From: Chloroflexi bacterium UBA4733 | GTDB lineage: Bacteria > Chloroflexota > UBA4733 | DNA: 64,000 nucleotides | Assembly: GCA_002404055.1 (NCBI GenBank) | Contig: DHIZ01000164.1 | Span: 15,103 to 79,102, forward strand | Direction: 5' to 3' | Shown: piece after piece, positions 16,745 to 25,196 of the stretch | Layout of the letters: every line of letters begins with the position of its first letter | How positions within the stretch are numbered: position 1 is the stretch's first letter | Notes under the pieces: generated by a model | What the model saw: the letters and a program-made list of their open reading frames with translations, nothing else | What the model was told of the DNA's origin: nothing | Database searches by the model: none | Made by a program: the position numbers and the translations under genes

Positions 16745-17716
16745 GTGTTGGCAGAAATGGCAGCCCGCACCGATGTCGCCGCGTTTGTGCGCCGCTTTCA
16801 TCACAATATCGATCAGGTCATCGTCGGCAAATCGGCGGTGATCGACCTGGTGCTGGTGGCCTTGATCGTGGAAGGCCACGTCCTGTTCGAGGATGTGCCC
16901 GGCGTCGGCAAGACCATGCTGGCCCGCGCCGTCGCCATCACCCTGGGCGCCTCCTTCAAGCGCATCCAGTTCACGCCTGACCTGCTGCCCAGCGACGTCA
17001 CCGGCGTGTCCGTCTACAACCAGGCGACCGGCGACTTCGAGTTCCGGCCCGGCCCGGTCTTCGTCCACATCCTGCTGGCCGACGAGATCAACCGCGCCAC
17101 ACCGCGCACGCAATCGGCGCTGCTGGAGGCGATGGGCGAGGGGCAGATCACCGCCGACGGCGAAACGCGCGGGCTGCCGCGTCCCTTCCTGGTGCTAGCC
17201 ACCCAGAACCCGGTGGAGTATGAGGGCACCTTCCCCTTGCCGGAGGCGCAACTCGACCGCTTCCTGCTGCGCCTGCAGATGGGCTACCCCAGCTTCGATC
17301 AAGAGCGGCAGGTGCTGGAAAACCTCCGCCACGAGCACCCCATCACGAAGCTGCAGCCGGCAGTGGACATCAGCGACCTCAGCCGTTTGCAGGCCCTGGC
17401 CCAGGATATCCACCTCGATGCCTCCGTGATCGACTACCTGCTACGGTTGATTGCCGCCACGCGCAACCACCCCGACCTCTCGCTCGGCGCCAGCCCGCGC
17501 GGCAGTCTTGCCCTGTACAAGGCGGCCCAGGCCCTGGCGCTGGTGCGCGGCCGCGACTACGTGACGCCGGACGACATCAAGGAACTGGCCCCCGCCGTCC
17601 TCCCCCACCGCCTGATCGTCAAACCGGAGAGCGAAGTGCGCGGCCGCACCCGCGACGCCATCGTCCAGCAGCTCCTCACCAACGTCGAAGTCGGCATCGC
17701 CGAGGACGTGGCGTGA
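16745..17716 (+). CDS. MoxR family AAA+ ATPase
   Basis: 323 residues. Walker A is EDVPGVGKTMLARA, the MoxR insert is IQFTPDLLPSDVTGVSVYN, Walker B is HILLADEINRATPRTQ, sensor 1 is VLATQNPVEYEGTFPLPEAQ, and the arginine-finger/sensor 2 part is near SPRGSLALYKAAQ. MoxR proteins are chaperone-like ATPases that commonly work with a DUF58 protein encoded next door, as here. Cytoplasmic. The gene starts two bases after the response regulator and is followed 7 bp later by the DUF58 gene, making one operon. Confidence 0.95.
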   Translation: MLAEMAARTDVAAFVRRFHHNIDQVIVGKSAVIDLVLVALIVEGHVLFEDVPGVGKTMLARAVAITLGASFKRIQFTPDLLPSDVTGVSVYNQATGDFEFRPGPVFVHILLADEINRATPRTQSALLEAMGEGQITADGETRGLPRPFLVLATQNPVEYEGTFPLPEAQLDRFLLRLQMGYPSFDQERQVLENLRHEHPITKLQPAVDISDLSRLQALAQDIHLDASVIDYLLRLIAATRNHPDLSLGASPRGSLALYKAAQALALVRGRDYVTPDDIKELAPAVLPHRLIVKPESEVRGRTRDAIVQQLLTNVEVGIAEDVA

Positions 17717-17723
17717 CCACCTG

Positions 17724-18995
17724 ATGCCCCCCTTCATCCCCCTGCTGCTCTTCCTGGCTCTCGTGGGAGCACTGCTGAATGCCGGCTTCCTGGTGACGCT
17801 GGCCTACTTTCTGATGGCGATTTTCCTGTTCGTGCGCTGGTGGATGCAGCGCGTGCCGGAGGTGCTCAGTTACCGGCGGGTACACGAGACCCATCTGTTC
17901 TTCGATGAGACGGCGACGGTCACGCTGGAAGTCCACAACCGGAGTATGATCCCGATCCCCTGGCTGCAATACAGCGAGCGGCTGCCCCTGCGGCTGGGCT
18001 ACACTACACCACATATCGGCGCCGCCTATATCCCGGCGCACGGGGTGCGCAAGCTGCAGTATGCAGTGCGGGGCAGCCGACGCGGTCTCTATGAGCTGGG
18101 GCCGCTCACCCTCACCTACGGCGACATCTTCGGCTTTGAAGATCGTATTTTGCGCGGCGGCGGCACCGACCGGCTGATTGTCTACCCGAAGATCGTCCCG
18201 CTGGAGCAGTTGCTCCTGCCTTCCCGCTCGCCTCTGGGAGCGTTACGTTCGCGCAACCCGCTCTCGGAAGACCCTTCCCGCGTGATCGGCGTGCGCGACT
18301 ACCAGCGCGGCGACAGCATCCGCCGCATCCACTGGCCGGCCACTGCACGGCACGGTCAACTGCAAGTGAAAAAGCTGGAACCCGCCATGACGCTGCAAAC
18401 CGTCCTCTTGCTCGACCTCCACCCGGAGAGTTACGACGCGCAGATGACCGACCAGTATCAGGAACTCGCCATCGTCGCCGCCGCCTCCTTCGCCAACCGC
18501 CTCATCGACATGCGCCAGGCGGTGGGGTTGATCAGTAACGGGGTGGATAGCGGGGGGGATGAGGGGATGAGGGGACGGGGAGATGAGGAGATGAGGAGAA
18601 CCGGAGGGAACCAATCAGGAACCGTACCCCGCCTCCCAATCCCCTCATCCCCCGTCCTCGTCCCCGCCGGCAGGGGCCGCGGGCACGCGATCCGGCTGCT
18701 GGAGGCGCTGGCGCGCATCGAAAGCAGTAACCACATGCCGCTGGCTGTGCTGTTGCAGCAGCACGCGCACGGGCTGGGTTGGGGCACGACGGCAGTTGTC
18801 ATAACGGGCAGCATCACGCCGGCGCTGGCTCCGTCCGTCGCCGGCTTGAAGCGCAACGGCTATACGGTGCTGCTGCTCCTGGCCGGCGGACGCCGCCTGG
18901 GCAGCGCCGAGGCAGGCGCGCCGGTGCTGGTACCGACCTATCGTATCCGGGAGGAACGGGAGCTAGCGGCAGTCGCCGAGGTGTTCCGTGGCTAG
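17724..18995 (+). CDS. DUF58 domain protein, membrane anchored
   Basis: 423 residues. Two close hydrophobic helices at the N-terminus (FIPLLLFLALVGALLNAGFLVTLAYFLMAIFLFV, about 5-40) are followed by a beta-rich domain. The DUF58 signature comes next: SEDPSRVIGVRDYQRGDSIRRIHWPATARHG with LQVKKLEP, and then the VWA-like fold QTVLLLDLHPESY. DUF58 proteins pair with MoxR ATPases. An unusual Gly/Asp/Arg/Met-rich insert at about residues 275-312 is encoded by a palindromic G-rich repeat, interrupting the VWA-like region near AVGLISNG. The gene overlaps the next one by 8 bp. Confidence 0.92.
   Translation: MPPFIPLLLFLALVGALLNAGFLVTLAYFLMAIFLFVRWWMQRVPEVLSYRRVHETHLFFDETATVTLEVHNRSMIPIPWLQYSERLPLRLGYTTPHIGAAYIPAHGVRKLQYAVRGSRRGLYELGPLTLTYGDIFGFEDRILRGGGTDRLIVYPKIVPLEQLLLPSRSPLGALRSRNPLSEDPSRVIGVRDYQRGDSIRRIHWPATARHGQLQVKKLEPAMTLQTVLLLDLHPESYDAQMTDQYQELAIVAAASFANRLIDMRQAVGLISNGVDSGGDEGMRGRGDEEMRRTGGNQSGTVPRLPIPSSPVLVPAGRGRGHAIRLLEALARIESSNHMPLAVLLQQHAHGLGWGTTAVVITGSITPALAPSVAGLKRNGYTVLLLLAGGRRLGSAEAGAPVLVPTYRIREERELAAVAEVFRG
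18545..18660. repeat. in-frame palindromic repeat in the DUF58 gene
   Basis: The left arm is built from GGGGATGAGGGGATGAGGGG-type units and the right arm from CAATCCCCTCATCCCCCGTC-type units. The arms are roughly complementary and separated by about 55 bp, so the transcript could fold into a large hairpin. The block is a whole number of codons in effect, since the DUF58 frame stays open across it. The same CCCCTCATCCC unit recurs in two ABC exporter genes at 51.7 and 58.5 kb. Confidence 0.75.
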
Positions 18996-20607
18996 TCAAC
19001 CAGCCGAAGTGGTCGAGCAACCGTTTCCGCTCTCCTATATCATCGTCGGCGCCATGAGCGTGATCGCCGCCTGGCTGGCGAGCGTCATCGCCGGTGAACT
19101 CGTGACCACCTGGCAGGCCGGCGCGTATCTGGTGGGTGCGGCAGCAGCGATCGGTAGCGGCGTGCTGCTGCGTGAAGCGATAGCCCGCGAACAGCCCGGT
19201 CCGACGCTGCTGGCAGCCCTGCGCGTGCGCGAACTGCTGATCGTGGTCGGCGGCAGTGCCGTCGCCTCGCTGGTCCTGCGTTACGTGCCCTGGAACCCCT
19301 TGGGCTTGATCGACATGTTGCTCAACATCTGGTTTGATCCCCAGAACTACCTGGACAGCGGCACTTTTCTGACCTTCTTGTTGCTGATCGGCGCCTGGGC
19401 CTTCCCCATTCGGCCGCTCGACTTCCTGGAACGGCTTGTCGTGAAGCGCAAAGACTTGCCGCCGCCGCGTCCCACCAACATCTACGACGATCTCACCTCC
19501 GTGCGGTTCGGTCTGCCCGACCTGACGCTGGTGCATCGCAAGCTGGCCGGCTGGGTGATGACAAGTCTCATCGTCCTGGCCCTCCTCCTCGCCTATTTCT
19601 GGCAGGGACTCGGCCCGCTCACGCACGCCGTTGCTGCCGCCGCCATCATCGCCTACGCCGCGCTGGGGTTCACCCTGTTGGCGCTCGGCAACTTCGAGCT
19701 ACGGCGCAGCCGCTGGCTGATCGAAGGGATCACGCCGGAGGGCGAGACCGCCGATCGCTGGGCTGCCGGCGGCGGCGCGCTGGCCGGCGGTCTGGCACTG
19801 CTCGCTGCCCTGGTACCGGCGATCGCCTTGCTGGCCCTCATCAGAGCCATCATCACCGGCGTGCTGTATGTGTTCTTCCGCCTCTTGAAGCTCGGTGGCG
19901 TCGCGACGATACCGACGAACGGCGGGGCCAGGATGCCGGTGATACCGCGGTTGCCTTTCGTGCCGCCACCCGCCACGCCACCTCCCACCGGCCACAACGG
20001 CAGCCTGCCCGACTGGTTGATCCCGCTGGTGTTCGCCTTCGCCGCGCTGGTGGTCGGCCTCGGCGTGATCTTCCTGGCTTCCCGACTGCGCAAAGCCGGC
20101 CGCGGTCCGCGCCTGACCTGGCTGCGCTCGCTCGCCGGGCTGCTCGACTTCCTGGCGGGGCTGGGCCTCTCCTTGCGGCGCTGGCTGGACAGCCTGCGCG
20201 CAATGGCCGCGGCGTTCGCGGAGCGCCTGCAGCGGGCGCCCGGCGTCCTGGCGGCGCGGGTGCGCCGGACCTCCGGCCCGTCGGGGAGCAGCGGCGCCGA
20301 ACTGGTGCGCTACTGGTACGGTCAGATGATCCGCCAGGGCAACCGCAGTGGCCTGCCGCGCCGGCCCGGCCAAACCGCGCGCGAATATCAGGCGGCCGTG
20401 CGCAATCAGGTCACTGAAGCCACGGACGCGCTAGACTCATTAACCGAGGCCTACATCGACGCGCGCTACAGCCGGCAGGAGGTAGCGATGGAGCGCGGCA
20501 CGGCGGCCCAGCGTCAGTTCCGGCAGGTGCGCCAGGCGATGCTCGGCTGGTTGCGCCGACTTCGGCGGGGTGAGCGCCCCCCCGGCGTACCGCCGTCCCG
20601 CCGCTAA
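18988..20607 (+). CDS. polytopic membrane protein with C-terminal DUF4129 domain
   Basis: 539 residues from a GTG start overlapping the DUF58 stop. It has about eight membrane helices in the first 280 residues, a Pro-rich loop (FVPPPATPPPTGHN), one more helix (LIPLVFAFAALVVGLGVIFLA), and then a cytosolic DUF4129-like C-terminus (RYWYGQMIRQGNRSGLPRRPGQTAREYQ, then ALDSLTEAYIDARYS). Proteins of this operon type usually place a transglutaminase-like core between the membrane part and DUF4129. I see no Cys-His-Asp transglutaminase block here, so this is a core-less variant. Its role with MoxR and DUF58 at the membrane is unknown. Confidence 0.85.
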   Translation: MASQPAEVVEQPFPLSYIIVGAMSVIAAWLASVIAGELVTTWQAGAYLVGAAAAIGSGVLLREAIAREQPGPTLLAALRVRELLIVVGGSAVASLVLRYVPWNPLGLIDMLLNIWFDPQNYLDSGTFLTFLLLIGAWAFPIRPLDFLERLVVKRKDLPPPRPTNIYDDLTSVRFGLPDLTLVHRKLAGWVMTSLIVLALLLAYFWQGLGPLTHAVAAAAIIAYAALGFTLLALGNFELRRSRWLIEGITPEGETADRWAAGGGALAGGLALLAALVPAIALLALIRAIITGVLYVFFRLLKLGGVATIPTNGGARMPVIPRLPFVPPPATPPPTGHNGSLPDWLIPLVFAFAALVVGLGVIFLASRLRKAGRGPRLTWLRSLAGLLDFLAGLGLSLRRWLDSLRAMAAAFAERLQRAPGVLAARVRRTSGPSGSSGAELVRYWYGQMIRQGNRSGLPRRPGQTAREYQAAVRNQVTEATDALDSLTEAYIDARYSRQEVAMERGTAAQRQFRQVRQAMLGWLRRLRRGERPPGVPPSRR

Positions 20608-20628
20608 AGCAAGAAAGCAGGCAGCAGC

Positions 20629-20979
20629 ATGGCAGAACGACTCGTCACCCGTATCGAGCTTCAGGACAACCTCGACTCGATCCTCGATAGCGTGCAACGC
20701 GGCGAAACCGTCGTCCTGATCGACGATCAACCTGGCCAGCCACCGATCCGGCGCGTCGTGTTCGTCGGCGCCGCCGCCTACGGGCAACTCACCGGTACAC
20801 CGCACGAAACCCACAACGTGGAAGCGGCGATCGGCGGCGTAGTGGCCGGTACCGGCACTACGCTCTCTAGCCTCACCGGCAACCCGGCCGTCGCTCAGGG
20901 CGCCCGCAAACTCGGCCGCCGCCTGGGCCGGGCCCTGTCCGTCGGCATGGATGCGCTGAACGAGCCGAAGAAAAAGTAG
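20629..20979 (+). CDS. small protein, possible Phd/YefM-like fold
   Basis: 116 residues, 21 bp after the DUF4129 gene. The first 60 residues (RIELQDNLDSILDSVQRGETVVLIDD, then RRVVFVGAAAYGQL) follow the helix-strand plan of Phd/YefM antitoxins (a helix with a 'V..GE.VVI' turn, then a strand and a short helix). The C-terminal half is Gly/Ala-rich with a possible amphipathic or membrane-like stretch (AAIGGVVAGTGTTLSSL), ending in a Lys tail. No toxin gene follows it. The antitoxin similarity is weak; treat as hypothetical. Confidence 0.5.
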   Translation: MAERLVTRIELQDNLDSILDSVQRGETVVLIDDQPGQPPIRRVVFVGAAAYGQLTGTPHETHNVEAAIGGVVAGTGTTLSSLTGNPAVAQGARKLGRRLGRALSVGMDALNEPKKK

Positions 20980-21096
20980 CTTCCTCCCCACGCCGTGCCA
21001 CCCAAATGGGGGATACGCCCTGACGGTGTGCGACACTGCTATACTCCGGGCGAGTTAGGTACACCCAGCCCGGCCAGGACTGGAGCAAGGACGCCC

Positions 21097-21801
21097 ATGG
21101 AACGCGAGAAAGCGGACGAGCGCATCCGGCTGTTGATCGCCGATGATACTGCCCTGCTGCGGCTCGGCATCCGCGCCGCTCTGGAGCGGGACAGTGGCGA
21201 CCTGGTCATCGTTGGCGAGGCGGAAAACGGCAACCAGGCCCTGGAAATGACCCACGCCCTGACGCCGGACGTCATCCTCATGGACTCCACGCTGACCGGT
21301 GTCAACGGCATCGAAGTGACACGCCTGATCAAGCAACAGACACCCACTGTCGCCGTGATCATCATGACCGCCTTCGAGGACGAGGAGGAGTTGTTCAACG
21401 CCATCAAGGTCGGCGCTTCGGCCTACCTCACCACCGATGTCAAGCCGGCCGATCTCATCGCCTCGGTGCGCCGCGCCCACGCCGGCAACTACCTGATCAA
21501 CGACAGCGTGCTCGCCCGCCCACTGCTGGCCTCTCGCGTCCTGCGCCAGTTCCGCGAACTCGCCAGCGTCGGACCGGAAACAGAGCCGATCTTCATTCCG
21601 CTCTCCGCCCGCGAGGTGGAGGTGCTGGAGCACATTGCCCGTGGCAACAGCAACAAGGAGATCGCGCGCAGCCTGGGCATCAGTGACCAGACCGTCAAGA
21701 ACCACATCACCTCCATCCTGCGCAAACTGGCTGTCAACGACCGCACCGAGGCGGTCGTGTATGCCTTACGCCACGGCTGGATCAAGATGGAGTCGGTGTA
21801 G
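21097..21801 (+). CDS. NarL/LuxR-type response regulator
   Basis: About 234 residues from ATG 21097; an upstream GTG at 20995 adds an unlikely tail. The receiver domain has IADDTAL, phospho-acceptor Asp63 in [23 protein letters not shown] and an atypical [12 protein letters not shown] where Lys is displaced. The C-terminal LuxR helix-turn-helix is complete ([22 protein letters not shown], then [19 protein letters not shown]). It should bind DNA as a dimer after phosphorylation by the kinase encoded four bases downstream. The receiver's Thr-Thr-Asp segment replaces the usual Tyr/Leu-x-K-x motif, so activation may be unusual. Confidence 0.92.
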   Translation: MEREKADERIRLLIADDTALLRLGIRAALERDSGDLVIVGEAENGNQALEMTHALTPDVILMDSTLTGVNGIEVTRLIKQQTPTVAVIIMTAFEDEEELFNAIKVGASAYLTTDVKPADLIASVRRAHAGNYLINDSVLARPLLASRVLRQFRELASVGPETEPIFIPLSAREVEVLEHIARGNSNKEIARSLGISDQTVKNHITSILRKLAVNDRTEAVVYALRHGWIKMESV

Positions 21802-21805
21802 GCCC

Positions 21806-22939
21806 ATGCAGCAAGCGCCGACCAGCGACAGCGTTCCCGCGGAAGCAACCGCCGCCCCGCTGTTGAGTTCGGAGGAGCGCTCCGACATCGCCGGGCTGGC
21901 GACCGAGCTCCCTGTCCTTCAGCACCAGTTGCAGGAACTGGACCTGCTGCTGCAACAGAACAGCATGGAGCTGGAGAGCCAGCGGCTCCGCTCGGACAAT
22001 GCCGAAAAGGCGCTGCAGCAGTTGGAGCAGGGCGGCGGCTTTTCCCGCGAACAGTACCAGCAGTTGGTGACCCAGGCCCACCAGAGTCAACTGCGCTACA
22101 TGAGCGTGCAGCACCAAGTGGAACTCCAGCAAAGCAAGCGCGAAACGGTGCAACAGGTCGTCGACGTCGCCCAGTTCGCCTTGGTCCTGGCGGCCCGGCT
22201 GGACCCGTCGTCCGTCGAACTGTCCAGCATCGCCCGGCCTGCCCTGCCGACTGAACCAGCAGCGCCGGTGGGGGCGCCCTCGACTGCCGAACCGTTGCCA
22301 CCGCCCAGTGAAACTGCCATCATCGAGGCCCAGGAGGAAGAACGCAGTTGGATCGCCCGTCAAATGCATAACGGCCCGGCCCAGGCGCTCACCAACTTGA
22401 TCCTGCGCGCCGAAATCTGCGAACGCATGATCGGTAGCGACACGGAGGCCGTCCGCAGCGAACTGCACGACTTGCGCCAGACCATCCATCGCACACTGCA
22501 AGACATGCGTCGCTTCATCTTCGATGTCCGCCCGATGATCCTGGACGACCTCGGTCTGTTGCCGGCGTTGCGTCGCTTCGTGGACGACTGGAACGCGCAA
22601 GGCGAGCGCACGCCCGTCACGCTGAGCGTGATCGGCCAGGAACGGCGCATCGCCCGCGCCAAGGAGCTGGCGATCTTCCGTATGGTGCAAGACGCTATCA
22701 AGATGCCGGAAGGGCGCAACGGCGAACAGGCGACAGCGGTGCAACTCGTCATGGAAGACCATGCCATCCGCGTCACCATGGAAGCCCCCGCCGGCAGCCA
22801 GGCCGAAGCCGCCACCGCGCCGCTACCGGCCGGCTACCACACCATCCAGCAACGCAGCGCCATCGTCGGCGGCACCACGAGCATGGAACTGCGCGGCGGT
22901 ACGCGCGTGCTGAAGGTGGTGGTGCCGCTCAGCGAGTAA
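21806..22939 (+). CDS. DegS/NarX-type histidine kinase with degenerate ATPase domain
   Basis: 377 residues from ATG 21806, four bases after the regulator. The N-terminus is a long Gln/Leu-rich coiled coil (about 30-125), then a Pro/Ala linker, then a HisKA_3 dimerisation domain with [20 protein letters not shown] (His188) and [18 protein letters not shown]. The C-terminal region should be a HATPase_c domain, but the N box reads [22 protein letters not shown], and no DxGxG or GxGxG glycine boxes are found. It ends with [14 protein letters not shown]. No membrane segment is present, so it is cytosolic. It may bind ATP poorly or act as a phosphatase or scaffold for its regulator. It overlaps thrC convergently by 11 bp. 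Confidence 0.85.
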   Translation: MQQAPTSDSVPAEATAAPLLSSEERSDIAGLATELPVLQHQLQELDLLLQQNSMELESQRLRSDNAEKALQQLEQGGGFSREQYQQLVTQAHQSQLRYMSVQHQVELQQSKRETVQQVVDVAQFALVLAARLDPSSVELSSIARPALPTEPAAPVGAPSTAEPLPPPSETAIIEAQEEERSWIARQMHNGPAQALTNLILRAEICERMIGSDTEAVRSELHDLRQTIHRTLQDMRRFIFDVRPMILDDLGLLPALRRFVDDWNAQGERTPVTLSVIGQERRIARAKELAIFRMVQDAIKMPEGRNGEQATAVQLVMEDHAIRVTMEAPAGSQAEAATAPLPAGYHTIQQRSAIVGGTTSMELRGGTRVLKVVVPLSE

Positions 22940-24320
22940 GGTGCTCGCTGATCACGCGGCGCAGATCCTCGCGGGTGGCGTTGACCGGTACCGGGGCGTT
23001 GGCGTAGTTGGGCAGCACGTGGCCACTGGCGCTGACGACACGGGTTTCGGTGACGAACTCCTCGTAGAGTTCGCCGGTGTGGTAGCGGACCGTGTAATCG
23101 GCATCCTTCAGGACATTGCCGGTGAGGATAGCCACCACCTCTTCGTCCGCCGTCACCGAGGCGTCCGTCCCTTCGCGGATCAGGCGACGCAACCCCGCTA
23201 GCGTCGTGGCGGAGGCCGGCTCGCAGCCGATGCCGTCGCGCCCGATGATCGCCTTGGCGTCGGCGATCTCCTGCTCGGAGACTTCCGTCACCCAGCCGTC
23301 GGTCCACTCCAACGCGCGCTTGGCCTTGCGCCAGCTCACCGGCGACCCGATCTTGATGGCCGTCGCCAGCGTGCGCGCATGCACCCGCACCAGCGTCTCC
23401 TGATCACTGCTGGTGATGGTGTGGTAGAGCGGCGCGGCGCCGTGCGCCTGGACCAGCGTCAAATGCGGCATGCGGTCGATGAAGCCCAGATCGAACAGTT
23501 CGCGCAGGCACTTGCCATACGATGAGCCGTTGCCCAGGTTGCCGGCCGGGACGATGATGCGATCCGGCACCCGCCAGCCGCGTTGCTCCAGCATCTCGAT
23601 CATCACCGTCTTCTGACCTTCCAGCCGGAAGGGGTTGACCGAGTTGACGACGTAGACGCCCAGTTCCGGCGCGATTTCCAGCAGCAGCGACATGGCGGCG
23701 TCGAAATCGCCGCGTAACTGCAAGGTCAGCGCACCGTAGTCCAGCGCCTGCGAGAGTTTGCCGAAGGAGACCTGCCCCTCGGGGATCAGCACGATGGCCA
23801 GCAAGTCGGCGCGCGCGGCGTAGGCCGCCAGCGAGGCGCTGGTGTTGCCGGTGGAGGCGCAGGCGACCGCATGCATGCCGAGCGCCCGCGCCTGGCTGAC
23901 GCCGGCCGTCATGCCGTAGTCCTTGAAGGAGCCAGTCGGGTTGAAGCCGAGGTGCTTAAACTGCAGGTGGTGGACCCCGGCGTGGCGCGCGCTGCGCGGC
24001 GCATCAAGCAGCGGCGTGTTGCCTTCTGGGTAGGTGACAATCGATGTCTCGTCCGGCAGAAAGGGCAGCAGTTCGCGGTAGCGCCAGACACCGCTCTGAT
24101 CGATCGGCAGCAGCGAGAGCCGCCGCTCCAGCCAGCGCCGCTTCAGCGCCTCCGGCTCATAGGCCGGGTAGTCGTACACCACGTCCAGCAAATCGCCGCA
24201 ACGGACGCAATGGTAGACCACCTCGCGCACGCCATATTCAGCGCTACAAGAGATGCAGCGCAACCGCGCGCCGGCGGATCCCGTCGCCGCGGCAACAGCC
24301 GTTCCCTGCTCGGCGGTCAT
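22929..24320 (-). CDS. thrC: threonine synthase
   Basis: About 463 residues from ATG 24318-24320, which overlaps the upstream stop (TGATG). An N-terminal zinc-ribbon (CISC ... CVRC) is typical of one threonine synthase class. The PLP enzyme core follows: NPTGSFKDYGM with the Schiff-base Lys, ACASTGNTSASLAAYAAR, and the phosphate-binding loop IIVPAGNLGNGSSYGK. It converts O-phosphohomoserine to threonine in the cytoplasm. Other aspartate-family genes are not nearby. The gene converges on the kinase gene. Confidence 0.95.
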   Translation of the reverse strand: MTAEQGTAVAAATGSAGARLRCISCSAEYGVREVVYHCVRCGDLLDVVYDYPAYEPEALKRRWLERRLSLLPIDQSGVWRYRELLPFLPDETSIVTYPEGNTPLLDAPRSARHAGVHHLQFKHLGFNPTGSFKDYGMTAGVSQARALGMHAVACASTGNTSASLAAYAARADLLAIVLIPEGQVSFGKLSQALDYGALTLQLRGDFDAAMSLLLEIAPELGVYVVNSVNPFRLEGQKTVMIEMLEQRGWRVPDRIIVPAGNLGNGSSYGKCLRELFDLGFIDRMPHLTLVQAHGAAPLYHTITSSDQETLVRVHARTLATAIKIGSPVSWRKAKRALEWTDGWVTEVSEQEIADAKAIIGRDGIGCEPASATTLAGLRRLIREGTDASVTADEEVVAILTGNVLKDADYTVRYHTGELYEEFVTETRVVSASGHVLPNYANAPVPVNATREDLRRVISEHLTR

Positions 24321-24550
24321 CACGCGGAAACCCTCCCCTCAATGGGGGATTGGCGTACTTCCACCTGCGCCGGGTCCACGACCAGACCGGCCGGCTGAAT
24401 CTCCTGCCACTGGCGCAACTCTTCCCAGCGCACGCACTGGTTGGCGAAGTCGGCGGCAATGAGGGCGATGCGGCGGGCCTCATCCTCGTCCGGCGCCTGC
24501 ACCCGCAGCGTATACTGCATCGTCACCGTGACGTCGTAGCTGCGCTCCAT
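24320..24550 (-). CDS. small conserved hypothetical protein upstream of thrC
   Basis: 76 residues. A beta-strand start (YDVTVTMQYTLRVQAPDEDEARRIAL) followed by a helix and a short strand suggests a small alpha/beta domain like the DpnD/PcfM or archaeal-type 'Asp-Glu-Asp-Glu-Ala' ferredoxin-like folds. The family is not recognised. Its TGA overlaps the thrC start as TGATG, so it is coupled to threonine synthase. A regulatory role is possible but not shown. Confidence 0.6.
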   Translation of the reverse strand: MERSYDVTVTMQYTLRVQAPDEDEARRIALIAADFANQCVRWEELRQWQEIQPAGLVVDPAQVEVRQSPIEGRVSA

Positions 24551-24690
24551 AGCTCCGTCCTCATTTCCGTGTCGCGCGGCTCACCCGTGCAGAGACTGAA
24601 CAACCCGCTGGAAACGCTCGCCATACCGGGTAGCATACGCCGACTGTCGCCGGATTCAGTATAGCACCGGCCCCTTCCAGGAGAGCGACC

Positions 24691-25167
24691 ATGCGCTATT
24701 GCCCCTCTTGCGGCACACCGTTGGCGTCGCGCCTCCAGGGGACCCAACAGCGCCCAACCTGCCCTGCCTGCGGCTTCATCCACTTCGCTGACCCCAAAGT
24801 TGCCGTGGCTGTCGTCATCACCTCTGCCGATGGCGTGCTGCTCGGCCGGCGCCTCAATGAGCCTGGTCGCGGCCGCTGGGCACTGCCGGCCGGCTACGTC
24901 GACCGCGGCGAAGCGCTGGAAGCCGCCGCCGCTCGGGAGGCCCGCGAAGAACTGAACGTCGACGTTGCCATCGACCGCCTGGTCGGCCTCTACTCGGCCG
25001 CCGGTGACCCGGTCATCCTGGCGGTTTACGCCGCCACCATCACCGCCGGCGCGCCGCGGGCCGGCGACGACCTGGACGCCGTCGGCTACTTTCCCACCGA
25101 TGCTTTGCCGGACTTGGCGTTCGCGCGAGATGAGGGGATCGTACGGGGAACGCAACCGCACTTCTGA
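24691..25167 (+). CDS. Nudix hydrolase with N-terminal zinc ribbon
   Basis: 158 residues. The first 32 carry two CxxC pairs (CPSCG, CPACG) as in the zinc ribbon of NADH pyrophosphatase NudC. The Nudix box is complete: G, five residues, E, seven residues, REAREEL (spanning GYVDRGEALEAAAAREAREE). It should hydrolyse a nucleoside diphosphate linked to another group. The NudC-specific SQPWPFPxS motif is absent, so NADH is not the sure substrate. A GAGAGCGACC segment precedes the ATG as a weak ribosome-binding site. Confidence 0.9.
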   Translation: MRYCPSCGTPLASRLQGTQQRPTCPACGFIHFADPKVAVAVVITSADGVLLGRRLNEPGRGRWALPAGYVDRGEALEAAAAREAREELNVDVAIDRLVGLYSAAGDPVILAVYAATITAGAPRAGDDLDAVGYFPTDALPDLAFARDEGIVRGTQPHF

Positions 25168-25196
25168 TGGTGGCTGACGGCGGACGCATGCGGAGA

